Origin: Flavobacterium sp. HSC-61S13
Lineage (GTDB): Bacteria > Bacteroidota > Bacteroidia > Flavobacteriales > Flavobacteriaceae
Direction: 5' to 3'
DNA length: 64,000 nucleotides
Assembly (NCBI RefSeq): GCF_024171535.1
Contig: NZ_JALJZV010000003.1
Coordinates: 248,001-312,000, forward strand
Part shown: positions 7,275 to 15,585 of the stretch, in pieces
How positions within the stretch are numbered: position 1 is the first letter of the stretch
How the letters are laid out: the number at the start of each line of letters is the position of its first letter
Made by a program: the position numbers and the translations under genes
The notes under the pieces: model-generated
Told to the model about the DNA's origin: nothing
Database searches by the model: none
Seen by the model: the letters and a program-made list of their open reading frames with translations, nothing else

Positions 7275-8765
7275 ATGTCTATAAAATCCTTTGCCGCTAA
7301 GATATTCGCGAATATCATCCATCATAAAACCCAAAAATGGGTGATGAATCCCATTGAAACTCAGGAAAGGGTTTTTAACCAACTAATTCAGAAGGCAAAG
7401 AATACTGCTTTTGGTATCGATCATCAGTTTGCTGAGATTCAAAACCACCACGATTTTTTACAGCGTGTTCCGATTAGAGACTATGAAGACCTCAAAACTT
7501 ATGTTGATCGCGTTGTAGATGGTGAATCTGATGTGTTATGGCCTGGAAAGCCCTTGTACTTCGCTAAGACTTCGGGAACGACTTCGGGTGCTAAATACAT
7601 TCCGCTAACTAAGGATTCCTTGCCTTATCATATTCGAGCGGCACGCAATGCTATCTTAGAGTATATATATGAAACGGGTAAGGCGGATTTTGTCGACGGT
7701 AAAATGATTTTTTTACAGGGAAGCCCTGTATTAGAACTTAAAAATAATATTAATTTTGGAAGACTTTCAGGTATCGTTGCACATTATGTACCTAAGTATT
7801 TGCAAAACAATAGACTACCGAGTTGGGAAACCAACTGCATAGAAGATTGGGAGACTAAGGTAGATCGTATAGTTGAAGAGACGGTTGATCAAGATCTAAG
7901 TGTGATTTCGGGAATTCCGAGTTGGGTGCAGATGTATTTTGAGAAGTTATATCAAAGAGAAGGTAAAGCAGTAGGGGATATCTTTAAACATTTTGAGCTC
8001 TTTATCTATGGGGGTGTTAATTATGAGCCGTATCGAGCCAAATTTGAACAATTAATCGGCCGTAAGGTGCCTTCTATCGAATTGTTTCCGGCTTCTGAAG
8101 GTTTTTTCGCTTATCAAGATTCTCAATCGGAGAAGGGGTTATTGCTGTTATTAGATGCTGGAATTTTTTATGAATTTGTTCGTGCAGATGCGTTTTTTGA
8201 AGTCAAACCGACAAGGTTGACCATTGGGCATGTTGAAATAGGAGTCAATTACGTGATGATTATATCTACCAATGCCGGATTATGGGCTTACAATATGGGT
8301 GATACCGTTCAATTCACGTCTGTAAAACCGTATCGATTGATAGTTTCCGGGCGAATTAAACACTTCATCTCCGCTTTTGGAGAACACGTCATAGGGAAGG
8401 AAGTAGAGACTGCTTTACAACTGGCCATGCAAGGCACGAAAATTCAAGTCAATGAATTCACTGTAGCACCGCAAATTACTCCCGTTTCAGGGCTACCTTT
8501 TCACGAGTGGTTTATCGAATTTGGCGAAGAACCAGAAGATTTAGAAATGTTTGCACAAAAAATAGATCAGGCTATGCGCGAACAAAATGTGTACTATGAT
8601 GACCTTATTAAAGGACATGTATTGCAACGACTAAAGATTCGTACAGTTACTAAAGACGGGTTTCAGGTTTATATGAAATCGATTGGAAAATTGGGCGGAC
8701 AAAATAAATTGCCAAGACTCAGTAACGATCGGGCTATTGTTGATCGACTAATAACAAAGGAATAG
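7275..8765 (+). CDS. GH3 auxin-responsive promoter family protein
   Basis: GH3 proteins are acyl-adenylate-forming enzymes; plant members conjugate amino acids to hormones, while bacterial substrates are mostly unknown. This is 496 residues, close to family size. Visible motifs are the ATP-binding phosphate loop KTSGTTSGAKYIP (about 98-110), the YGGVNYEPY region (about 242), ELFPASEGFFAYQ (about 273-285) and the later YNMGDTVQFTS segment (about 340-350) that contacts AMP in GH3 structures. The start 6 bp after the upstream LytM-like gene suggests an operon. Bacteroidota commonly keep this gene near cell-envelope genes. No acceptor can be read from the sequence. Confidence 0.9.
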   Translation: MSIKSFAAKIFANIIHHKTQKWVMNPIETQERVFNQLIQKAKNTAFGIDHQFAEIQNHHDFLQRVPIRDYEDLKTYVDRVVDGESDVLWPGKPLYFAKTSGTTSGAKYIPLTKDSLPYHIRAARNAILEYIYETGKADFVDGKMIFLQGSPVLELKNNINFGRLSGIVAHYVPKYLQNNRLPSWETNCIEDWETKVDRIVEETVDQDLSVISGIPSWVQMYFEKLYQREGKAVGDIFKHFELFIYGGVNYEPYRAKFEQLIGRKVPSIELFPASEGFFAYQDSQSEKGLLLLLDAGIFYEFVRADAFFEVKPTRLTIGHVEIGVNYVMIISTNAGLWAYNMGDTVQFTSVKPYRLIVSGRIKHFISAFGEHVIGKEVETALQLAMQGTKIQVNEFTVAPQITPVSGLPFHEWFIEFGEEPEDLEMFAQKIDQAMREQNVYYDDLIKGHVLQRLKIRTVTKDGFQVYMKSIGKLGGQNKLPRLSNDRAIVDRLITKE

Positions 8766-8766
8766 T

Positions 8767-8774
8767 TATCTTTG
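8767..8774 (+). promoter_or_regulatory. Candidate -7 box starting the 8.8-kb transcript
   Basis: TATCTTTG matches TAnnTTTG. TTG triplets at 8737 and 8740 lie 24-27 nt upstream. It would start a transcript just after the GH3 stop, with a leader of about 170 nt before the gene at 8954. Confidence 0.5.
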
Positions 8775-8779
8775 CGAGT

Positions 8780-8953
8780 TAAATAATAAATATTGTTTAA
8801 AATAGCGTTTAGAAACGGTGATCTAGCTGGTTTGAGGATACTGTTACATACCATAGATCGGGTATTATGATACCCGTGACAAAGGAGGTTTGATAAACAG
8901 ATGATTTTGAGCATCAAGAACAGCATTTAAACGCCATATAAAATTATAATCAG
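8780..8953 (+). promoter_or_regulatory. Structured 5' leader of the DUF6909-like gene
   Basis: The leader contains a 7-bp GC-containing hairpin CGGGTAT/ATACCCG (8859-8865 and 8870-8876, TATG loop) without a T-tract, a near-perfect Shine-Dalgarno AAAGGAGG (8881-8888), and a nine-codon ORF (ATG 8901 to TAA 8930). The SD is too far from the real gene start (8954) to serve it. I do not recognise a known riboswitch class. Confidence 0.4.
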
Positions 8954-10633
8954 ATGAAAGAGATAAAAAACATATCTAGAACAAGAGCACAGGTATCCTC
9001 TGCAGCAGTGGAGCGTATGTATATTACCATGCGCCACTTGTTTAATAGAGGTTTTTATAAGCCGATGGGAATTTCGGGAGACACTTTAAGAGAGGCTTTA
9101 TTGGAATTGAGACCAGAAATTTATGGATCTATTGCAGAAGAGAAAGTAGAGTTAAACGGTTTGTTATATGTTATTGAACGCTTGCCTATAGGCATTGAAC
9201 AATGTAGGTATATCAATTTAACTTCAGACGAGGGATACTCGATCTCTCACTTTGAAGCGATAGTGCCACCAAAAAGAAGAAGAAACTGTTATCGTATAGA
9301 CGATGAACAGATGAATATTGAAATTACCCGTGGGCGATCAGACATCTATGATGTCTTAACGCATTTGACTTTTATTTTTGTCGAATCGCATAAAATCATG
9401 AATCGAGTATTGATTGGTGAAGATGGAAAGGTAACGCGTGATTGGTTAAAAATAGAGCATGCGGTTAATACAGAAGAACCGTTGTCTCTAGTTGAAAAAG
9501 AGATTGCTATTTCGCATTTATCGAATGTTTTGGGACGATCTTTTGCTGAAGTATTGACCGTGTATGATGGATTTGCTACAGCTGAGAATCCAGATCGCTT
9601 TTTAGATGTCATCTATTGGTTAGGTAAACTTGCCATAGAGGAGGTAGTGGATAACAATAAGAGAACCATAACTTTTAGTCCAATACTTCGCGAACGTTTA
9701 GGTCACCACATCTATGGTGAAATGTGGTCGGATAACATCAAGAATCACCTTAAAAAACAAGGGCTTCTAGAGCGTCCTATTCATATTATCAGTGCTAATA
9801 TGCACAGTGTGATGAATTCCATCTTTGCTAGTACCGTGCTAAAATCACATTTAAAGGGTCAATCAGAACTACAGGTATACGAAGAATTGAGTAAATCGGA
9901 AAATGGCGAGCTGCGTAAATTGGTTTATGAACGTGCCCTAATGGAGGGAATGACCTTTTTGCCAGATACTTCAGGAACCAACATCGATGTACAGATTTTT
10001 GATACTGCTTTAATTGATTTCCCCAACACCGCATTTTCTTCGGAGAAGTTAGCCGATCAGAAACCGGTGATTATCGTGATGGATTATGCTTTTGGAGAAC
10101 AAGCCTACGAAACCATAGACGAATTGTTAAAACCGTTTCATAAACATACTTTTTTGAATGTAGAATCCGTTTCTATAATGGGAAAAGCTGGAATTCTTAC
10201 AGGAGGAAAAGGGGATATCATGATTCCTTTCGCACATATCAACGAGGGCACCGGAGATAATTATCCTTTAGAAAACGAATTGACTGCAGCGATGTTTGAA
10301 GGTCACGACATAGCTGTAGTAGCCGGTACTATGGTTACGGTTTTGGGAACCTCTTTACAGAATAAGGATTTACTAAAGTTTTTCCATGATTCTACTTGGG
10401 GTGTTATCGGTCTAGAAATGGAGGGAGCGCATTATCAGAAAGCGATTCAATCTGCGTCAAAGATCAGAAAAAGTATTCCACCAAATGTAAAGGTCAGATA
10501 TGCTTATTATGCATCTGATAATCCTTTAGAAACGGGAAGTACCTTGGCATCAGGTGGATTAGGTTCTACTGGGGTGAAACCGACGTATTTGATTACAATA
10601 AAAATATTAGAACAAATTTTCAATATTATTTAA
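8954..10633 (+). CDS. DUF6909-type protein with nucleoside-phosphorylase-like C-terminal domain
   Basis: This 559-residue protein is conserved in flavobacteria; I associate it with DUF6909 but could not search. The N-terminal two thirds is mixed alpha/beta with no motif I recognise. The C-terminal third (about 370-559) reads like a nucleoside phosphorylase/AMP nucleosidase domain: GTGDNYPLENELTAAMFEG, VVAGTMVTVLGTSLQNKD, and IGLEMEGAHYQKAI, where the E488-M489-E490 triad resembles the ribose-binding MexE motif of the PNP/UDP family. No transmembrane segment or signal peptide is seen. It ends one base before the chain-length-regulator gene, so it is co-transcribed with the polysaccharide locus. 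A role in nucleotide salvage or nucleotide-sugar supply is inference. Confidence 0.75.
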   Translation: MKEIKNISRTRAQVSSAAVERMYITMRHLFNRGFYKPMGISGDTLREALLELRPEIYGSIAEEKVELNGLLYVIERLPIGIEQCRYINLTSDEGYSISHFEAIVPPKRRRNCYRIDDEQMNIEITRGRSDIYDVLTHLTFIFVESHKIMNRVLIGEDGKVTRDWLKIEHAVNTEEPLSLVEKEIAISHLSNVLGRSFAEVLTVYDGFATAENPDRFLDVIYWLGKLAIEEVVDNNKRTITFSPILRERLGHHIYGEMWSDNIKNHLKKQGLLERPIHIISANMHSVMNSIFASTVLKSHLKGQSELQVYEELSKSENGELRKLVYERALMEGMTFLPDTSGTNIDVQIFDTALIDFPNTAFSSEKLADQKPVIIVMDYAFGEQAYETIDELLKPFHKHTFLNVESVSIMGKAGILTGGKGDIMIPFAHINEGTGDNYPLENELTAAMFEGHDIAVVAGTMVTVLGTSLQNKDLLKFFHDSTWGVIGLEMEGAHYQKAIQSASKIRKSIPPNVKVRYAYYASDNPLETGSTLASGGLGSTGVKPTYLITIKILEQIFNII

Positions 10634-10634
10634 T

Positions 10635-11603
10635 ATGGATAATCATCCAAATCAACACAATCAAGAGATTGATTTAGTATATATATATCATGCCTTTGGT
10701 CGATTTTTGACTAATGTCGGCTTGTTTTTTTATGATTTTTTAATGCTCATAAAAAAGTATATCATCGCAATAGTGGTTTTACTAGCCATAGGAATCGCAT
10801 TGGGTTATTATATAGATAGCAAACACGGAAGAATACTACGTCATGATTTTATTGTAGTTCCCAATTTCGGCAGTGCCGATTATCTGTATGAGGCTTTTGA
10901 TAAAAATTCCTTTATTACGACCAAGTTGGATACAAAAGAATGGATGAATTTGAAAGAGGTAAAAAGAATAAAGATAGAGCCGGTTGAGGATATTTATACC
11001 TTGTTGAAAAACAACAAGCAAGCTTTGGAACTGTTTGAAACTTTAGGCGAAAAAGGAGGAGATATCAACAGTTTTATAACCAATAAATCAACTCGTAAAA
11101 ACTATAAGTATCATTTATTGAGCATCTATACTAGTGGAAATCAAAATACGGATAGTGTCGTTGAGGAGGTCTTTGAGCAGCTGAACTCACAAGAGTATTA
11201 CTTGAAGAAATTGGCGATTGCGAAAGTGCAAAATCAGATCAAAAAACGAGAAACAGAATTGTCGTTGCAACAAATGAATCAGATTTTGATTGGTATGGGA
11301 AATCCAGAAAAGGGCACCCTAGACGCTAAGGGTGTTACAATCACCCAATTTCCGGAAATCGAAAATCTTTTTTATCGCAAAAACAACATTATGGATGATT
11401 TGGTGATGTTGGATGAAGAAATATTGGAGCAGGAGCAAGTGGTATATATCGCTGGTAGAATGATGAATAATATTGATGAAAATTTCTGGGAGATGAAAAA
11501 GATAACCTTACCTTTTTTGTTTTTAGTGATTTTTTTGTCGGCATTATTGCTTAGGAATTTTATGAAGAAATTTAAGGTAGTTAAAGAAAATAGACAGCAG
11601 TAA
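10635..11603 (+). CDS. Wzz-like polysaccharide co-polymerase (chain-length regulator)
   Basis: Such proteins sit in the inner membrane and set polysaccharide chain length. The 322-residue protein has a TM helix near the N-terminus (about 44-62, IIAIVVLLAIGIALGYY), a long periplasmic region with predicted helices (about 175-285) and a second TM helix at the C-terminus (about 292-310). This two-TM layout with a helical periplasmic middle is that of Wzz/PCP proteins, without the C-terminal tyrosine kinase. The classic proline-rich TM2 motif is weak (LPFLFLVIF). It follows the upstream gene by one base and rfbC follows by one base. Confidence 0.7.
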   Translation: MDNHPNQHNQEIDLVYIYHAFGRFLTNVGLFFYDFLMLIKKYIIAIVVLLAIGIALGYYIDSKHGRILRHDFIVVPNFGSADYLYEAFDKNSFITTKLDTKEWMNLKEVKRIKIEPVEDIYTLLKNNKQALELFETLGEKGGDINSFITNKSTRKNYKYHLLSIYTSGNQNTDSVVEEVFEQLNSQEYYLKKLAIAKVQNQIKKRETELSLQQMNQILIGMGNPEKGTLDAKGVTITQFPEIENLFYRKNNIMDDLVMLDEEILEQEQVVYIAGRMMNNIDENFWEMKKITLPFLFLVIFLSALLLRNFMKKFKVVKENRQQ

Positions 11604-11604
11604 T

Positions 11605-12156
11605 ATGATGATTACTCCAACCCGATTAGCAGGATGTTTTGTTTATGAACCTAAGGTTTTCTTTGATTCTAGAGGATATTTTATGGAGACTTTTAACCAA
11701 AGAGACTTTAATGAAATCAGCGGCCTAGAAATTAAATTTGTTCAAGACAACCAGTCATTTTCGAGCAAGGGTGTTTTAAGAGGCTTACATTATCAAATAG
11801 GAGAACACAGTCAATCTAAATTGGTTCAAGTACTTCAGGGCAGTGTATTGGATATTGCGGTAGATATTCGGCCAGAATCTAAGACCTATGGACAATATCA
11901 TGCTGAAATACTTAACGATATCAATCACAAACAGCTGTTTATTCCTAAAGGTTTTGCACATGGATTTTTGGTTTTGAGTGATACAGCACTATTTTTTTAT
12001 AAGTGTGATCAGTATTACTGTGCAGAATCCGAGGGTGGAATCCTATACAACGATGCTTTTTTAAATATTGATTGGCAACTTCCTGAGAAAGATTTGATAG
12101 TTTCTGAAAAGGATTTAAAATTACCAGGAATACAGCAAGCTAAAAAAATATGGTAA
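11605..12156 (+). CDS. rfbC: dTDP-4-dehydrorhamnose 3,5-epimerase
   Basis: It catalyses the third step of dTDP-L-rhamnose synthesis. At 183 residues it has the standard cupin length. Diagnostic blocks are FVQDNQSFSSKGVLRGLHYQ (catalytic His in GLHYQ, about residue 64), KLVQVLQGSVLDIAVDIR, and FIPKGFAHGFLVLSD. The start could also be the ATG three bases downstream; 11605 is used. It overlaps rfbD by 7 bp. The rfbA and rfbB partners are absent from the window. Confidence 0.95.
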   Translation: MMITPTRLAGCFVYEPKVFFDSRGYFMETFNQRDFNEISGLEIKFVQDNQSFSSKGVLRGLHYQIGEHSQSKLVQVLQGSVLDIAVDIRPESKTYGQYHAEILNDINHKQLFIPKGFAHGFLVLSDTALFFYKCDQYYCAESEGGILYNDAFLNIDWQLPEKDLIVSEKDLKLPGIQQAKKIW

Positions 12157-12986
12157 TATTAGTCACAGGATCTGCGGGACAACTGGGGCAAGCCATACAA
12201 TCCATTTCAGTAAAACAGACGGAAATCGATTTTGTTTTTTGCGACTCTGCCACATTGGATATAACCGATAAAGCCAATTGCGAGCGAATTTTTAAGCAAT
12301 ATCAACCAGACTACTGCATCAATACCGCTGCTTACACAGCCGTCGACCAGGCTGAGAAAGAAGCTGAAAAGGCTTATTTGGTGAATGTTATTGGGGTTAA
12401 AAATTTAGCTGAAGTGTGCTTGGAAACCCAGACTGTTTTGGTTCATTTGTCTACAGATTTTATCTTTGACGGAATTAGTGACAGACCTTATCGAGAAGAT
12501 GATAAGCCCAATCCGAGATCCATTTATGGACAAACCAAATTGGAGGGTGAACAGGTCATTATAAGACTTCTAAAAGATTTTTATATAATAAGAACCTCTT
12601 GGGTATATTCGGAATTTGGGCATAATTTCATGAAGACCATGTTGCAGTTAGCACAGAATCGTCAAGAACTCAGAGTGGTGGATGATCAGATTGGAACGCC
12701 TACAAATGCGGTAGAGCTCGCTGGCGTGGTTATTGATATGATTAAGAAAAAATGTGAAAATTACGGAATTTATAATTTTAGCAATGAAGGCCAATGCAGT
12801 TGGTATGAATTTGCGTTAGAAATATTTCGGGTTAATAACGTTGATATTAAAGTGGATCCCATTGCTAGTTCTGAATTCCCGACCCTAGCTATACGACCCC
12901 ATTACAGTGTATTAGATAAACAGAAGATAAAAAATATATTTGAAATTGTGCCCAACAGTTGGCAAAGATCAATTCCCAAATTTTAA
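12150..12986 (+). CDS. rfbD: dTDP-4-dehydrorhamnose reductase
   Basis: It reduces dTDP-4-keto-L-rhamnose to dTDP-L-rhamnose with NAD(P)H. The 278-residue protein begins with a Rossmann motif (VTGSAGQLGQA), has the SDR catalytic segment STDFIFDG and the YxxxK motif in SIYGQTKLEGE (about 129-139), and INTAAYTAVDQAE typical of RmlD. A 7-bp overlap with rfbC indicates translational coupling. A short hairpin (AGTGTT/AACACT, 12988-13002) lies between it and wecB but lacks a good T-tract. Confidence 0.95.
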   Translation: MVILVTGSAGQLGQAIQSISVKQTEIDFVFCDSATLDITDKANCERIFKQYQPDYCINTAAYTAVDQAEKEAEKAYLVNVIGVKNLAEVCLETQTVLVHLSTDFIFDGISDRPYREDDKPNPRSIYGQTKLEGEQVIIRLLKDFYIIRTSWVYSEFGHNFMKTMLQLAQNRQELRVVDDQIGTPTNAVELAGVVIDMIKKKCENYGIYNFSNEGQCSWYEFALEIFRVNNVDIKVDPIASSEFPTLAIRPHYSVLDKQKIKNIFEIVPNSWQRSIPKF

Positions 12987-13023
12987 GAGTGTTTTGAACA
13001 CTTTTGAAATATAAAAACACCCT

Positions 13024-14151
13024 ATGAATAAAAAAGTACTTTTTGTTTTTGGAACACGTCCAGAAGCCATTAAAATGGCGCCTTTAGTTAAAGCTTTTCA
13101 GGCAGAAATGTTATTTGATACCAAAGTATGTGTCACTGCTCAACACCGTGAAATGTTGGATCAAGTTTTGGATTTTTTTAATATCGTTCCCGATTTCGAT
13201 TTGGATATTATGGAACCCAACCAAACCTTAAATAGCATTACAGCAAAGATATTGTTGGAGATGAAGCCGGTTTTAGATGTTTTTAAACCCGATATAGTAT
13301 TTGTGCATGGCGACACCACGACAACTATGGCTGCAAGTATAGCCGCTTTTTATTCGGGTGCTAAGGTAGCTCATGTTGAGGCAGGATTGCGAACGTTTAA
13401 TAAGAGATTGCCTTTTCCAGAAGAGACCAACAGACAAATTACTAGTGTTGTTAGTGATTATCATTTTGCTCCGACGACAACCTCTAAGGAAAATTTGTTG
13501 AGAGAAAATATAGCGGAAGAAACGATCATTATAACAGGGAATACCGTGATTGATGCGCTTTTGGAAAGCGTTGAAATTGTTAAGGATTTAAAGCACCCGG
13601 AGATTGAACAGTTAAAAGGTTTGATCGAACCAGCACAGCAAGTGATTTTAATCACAGGCCACCGCAGAGAAAATCACGGGGAAGGTTTTATACAAATCTG
13701 TGAGGCATTAAAAGAAATTGCACTTAAAAACCCGAAGATGGTTTTGATTTATCCCGTTCATCTCAATCCAAATGTTCAGGTACCAGTAAACAGTATTTTA
13801 GGGCAAATATCAAACATTAAATTGATACACCCTTTGTCTTATCCAGCGTTTATTTGGTTGATGAACCGTTCTAAAATCATCATTACAGATAGTGGTGGAG
13901 TTCAAGAGGAAGCTCCGAGTCTGGGTAAACCGGTATTGGTTATGCGAGAAACTACCGAAAGACCTGAAGCAGTGGAAGCAGGAACTGTAATTTTGGTGGG
14001 AACAGCTAAGGATAAAATAATCGCAGAAACTCAAGAATTAATTGATAATCCTTTAAAAATGGAGCGTATGAGCCAATTGCATAACCCATATGGAGATGGA
14101 CTGGCAACAAAACGGATATTAGATTTTATAAAATCGCTTGAGAATGCTTAA
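13024..14151 (+). CDS. wecB: UDP-N-acetylglucosamine 2-epimerase (non-hydrolysing)
   Basis: It interconverts UDP-GlcNAc and UDP-ManNAc, a precursor for surface polysaccharides. The 375 residues match the family. Motifs are FGTRPEAIKMAPLV at the N-terminus, VHGDTTTTMAAS (about 97-108), HVEAGLRTFNKRLPFPEE with the catalytic acidic residues (about 117-134), TGHRRENHGEG (about 213) and TDSGGVQEEAPSLGKPVLVMRETTERPE (UDP binding; about 287). No wecC dehydrogenase is present nearby, so the product may be used as ManNAc or oxidised by an enzyme encoded elsewhere. It overlaps the flippase start by 8 bp. Confidence 0.95.
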   Translation: MNKKVLFVFGTRPEAIKMAPLVKAFQAEMLFDTKVCVTAQHREMLDQVLDFFNIVPDFDLDIMEPNQTLNSITAKILLEMKPVLDVFKPDIVFVHGDTTTTMAASIAAFYSGAKVAHVEAGLRTFNKRLPFPEETNRQITSVVSDYHFAPTTTSKENLLRENIAEETIIITGNTVIDALLESVEIVKDLKHPEIEQLKGLIEPAQQVILITGHRRENHGEGFIQICEALKEIALKNPKMVLIYPVHLNPNVQVPVNSILGQISNIKLIHPLSYPAFIWLMNRSKIIITDSGGVQEEAPSLGKPVLVMRETTERPEAVEAGTVILVGTAKDKIIAETQELIDNPLKMERMSQLHNPYGDGLATKRILDFIKSLENA

Positions 14152-15445
14152 TCTAATTAAGAAAGGTCTTCAAAATAAGTTTTTACAACAGAGTATCGTG
14201 ACTTTTGGTTTACGCGGCATGGGTGTGGCATTTTTATTTGCGATCACCATTTTAATGACGCGAAGTTTTGCTCCAGAAGCCGTTGGGCAATATGAATTTA
14301 TCCGGGTATTTTTACTTATTTTAGGTAGCGTTTCTTTGGTAGGTACCGATGTATCTATTATTTACTTTGCTGGAAAACTGCGAGGCAATAATTCTTTTAG
14401 TTCCTTAAAAAAAACCTATTATTCGATGGTTAAGATGGTGCTGTTTATAGCAGTTGCTCTTAATTTAATTTTTTTTATTTTTATAAAAGAGGACAGTGTC
14501 AATCTCTATTTTCAACAAGATGTTTACAGTATCATTCAAAAGGCTGTATTTTTTCTACCCTTTTATATTATCACCTTGTTAAATACCGAAACATTAAGAG
14601 CTTTGGAAAGGCCTGTTTTATCGGAGCTTTTTAGAAATATTTTTAAATATTGCCCATTAGCTGTCGGTTTAATCGTTGCTTTAACTACTGATTTGTCTTA
14701 TTCAATAGCAGAATATTATATCTATGGTTTCTTGTTTTTATTCTGCGTTAGTCAATGGAGTATTTGGTATTGTTTTAGGAAAGTTGACCACCAGGACCAG
14801 GCAAATCTAATTTTCAGCAATAAAGAAATTATAAAACATTCCTTACCTATGGGAATTAGTAGTATAGTGCTTTTTCTGTTTATGGGGGTTGATGTCTTTT
14901 TGCTGAAAAAATATTATGATGATAATTGGATTGCTTATTATGCCGTTGCCATCAAATTAATCACCATACTCTCGATGGTTATATTGAGTATCAACATCAA
15001 TTGCTCTCCGCGAATCAGTGAGCTTTTCTCTAAGTCAGATAAGGTAAACCTACAATTATTGTGTAAAAAAACAGCTAATTTTACTTTTAAAGCCAATATG
15101 GTGGTTGGATTTTTTCTGATTGTCTTTATTAAAACGATCTTGACTTTCTTTGGCGAACAATATGTAGTGATCCAAGATACTTTTTACATATTAATAATAT
15201 CTCAATTGGTTACCTCTGCTTTTGGGGTCGTTCCAGTGTACTTAAATATGACTGGTAGATCACTGGTTTTTCAGTTTATTCTGATTATAACATTAATCAT
15301 CAATGTTATACTGAATATAATTCTAATCCCGCTTTATGGAACCATAGGCGCGGCGATTACTTTTACTTTTTCAGTGGTGTTTTGGAATTTAATTGTGTTT
15401 ATATATGTTTATCGTAAAGACGGAATTAATCTGTTCTTTTTATAA
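14144..15445 (+). CDS. Polysaccharide flippase (Wzx/MATE-like)
   Basis: It probably moves lipid-linked oligosaccharide repeat units across the inner membrane. The protein is about 433 residues with around twelve hydrophobic segments spread over its length, and the N-terminal pattern QSIVTFGLRGMGVAFLFAITILMTR is typical of the polysaccharide biosynthesis protein family (oligosaccharidyl-lipid flippase). I chose the ATG at 14144, which overlaps the wecB stop (ATGCTTAA); an upstream TTG at 14138 is possible. The 140-bp gap after it holds a possible internal promoter. Confidence 0.85.
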   Translation: MLNLIKKGLQNKFLQQSIVTFGLRGMGVAFLFAITILMTRSFAPEAVGQYEFIRVFLLILGSVSLVGTDVSIIYFAGKLRGNNSFSSLKKTYYSMVKMVLFIAVALNLIFFIFIKEDSVNLYFQQDVYSIIQKAVFFLPFYIITLLNTETLRALERPVLSELFRNIFKYCPLAVGLIVALTTDLSYSIAEYYIYGFLFLFCVSQWSIWYCFRKVDHQDQANLIFSNKEIIKHSLPMGISSIVLFLFMGVDVFLLKKYYDDNWIAYYAVAIKLITILSMVILSININCSPRISELFSKSDKVNLQLLCKKTANFTFKANMVVGFFLIVFIKTILTFFGEQYVVIQDTFYILIISQLVTSAFGVVPVYLNMTGRSLVFQFILIITLIINVILNIILIPLYGTIGAAITFTFSVVFWNLIVFIYVYRKDGINLFFL

Positions 15446-15526
15446 AGGAAAGCAGATTTAATTAAAATTCGATAGAGCAATCCATTTAATTGGATGTTTG
15501 CGAAGCATACTTATAGAAGTTAGTAG

Positions 15527-15534
15527 TAAATTTG
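15527..15534 (+). promoter_or_regulatory. Candidate internal promoter (-7 box) in the polysaccharide locus
   Basis: TAAATTTG fits TAnnTTTG, 52 nt before the glycosyltransferase ATG at 15586. The nearest TTG (15498-15500) is 26 nt upstream, so the -33 match is imperfect. This is one of the larger same-strand gaps inside the locus. Confidence 0.4.
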
Positions 15535-15585
15535 TCGCATTGAGCATAATAAATAACAAACACTTAATAAAAAAATCCTTTTTTA

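Noticed and set aside
8669..8926. Minus-strand ORF across the GH3 end and the leader at 8.8 kb
   Set aside because: It is antisense to the GH3 C-terminus and its sequence shows no family pattern.
12988..13002. Small hairpin between rfbD and wecB as a terminator
   Set aside because: Only a 6-bp stem with no T-tract, and wecB clearly continues the operon.
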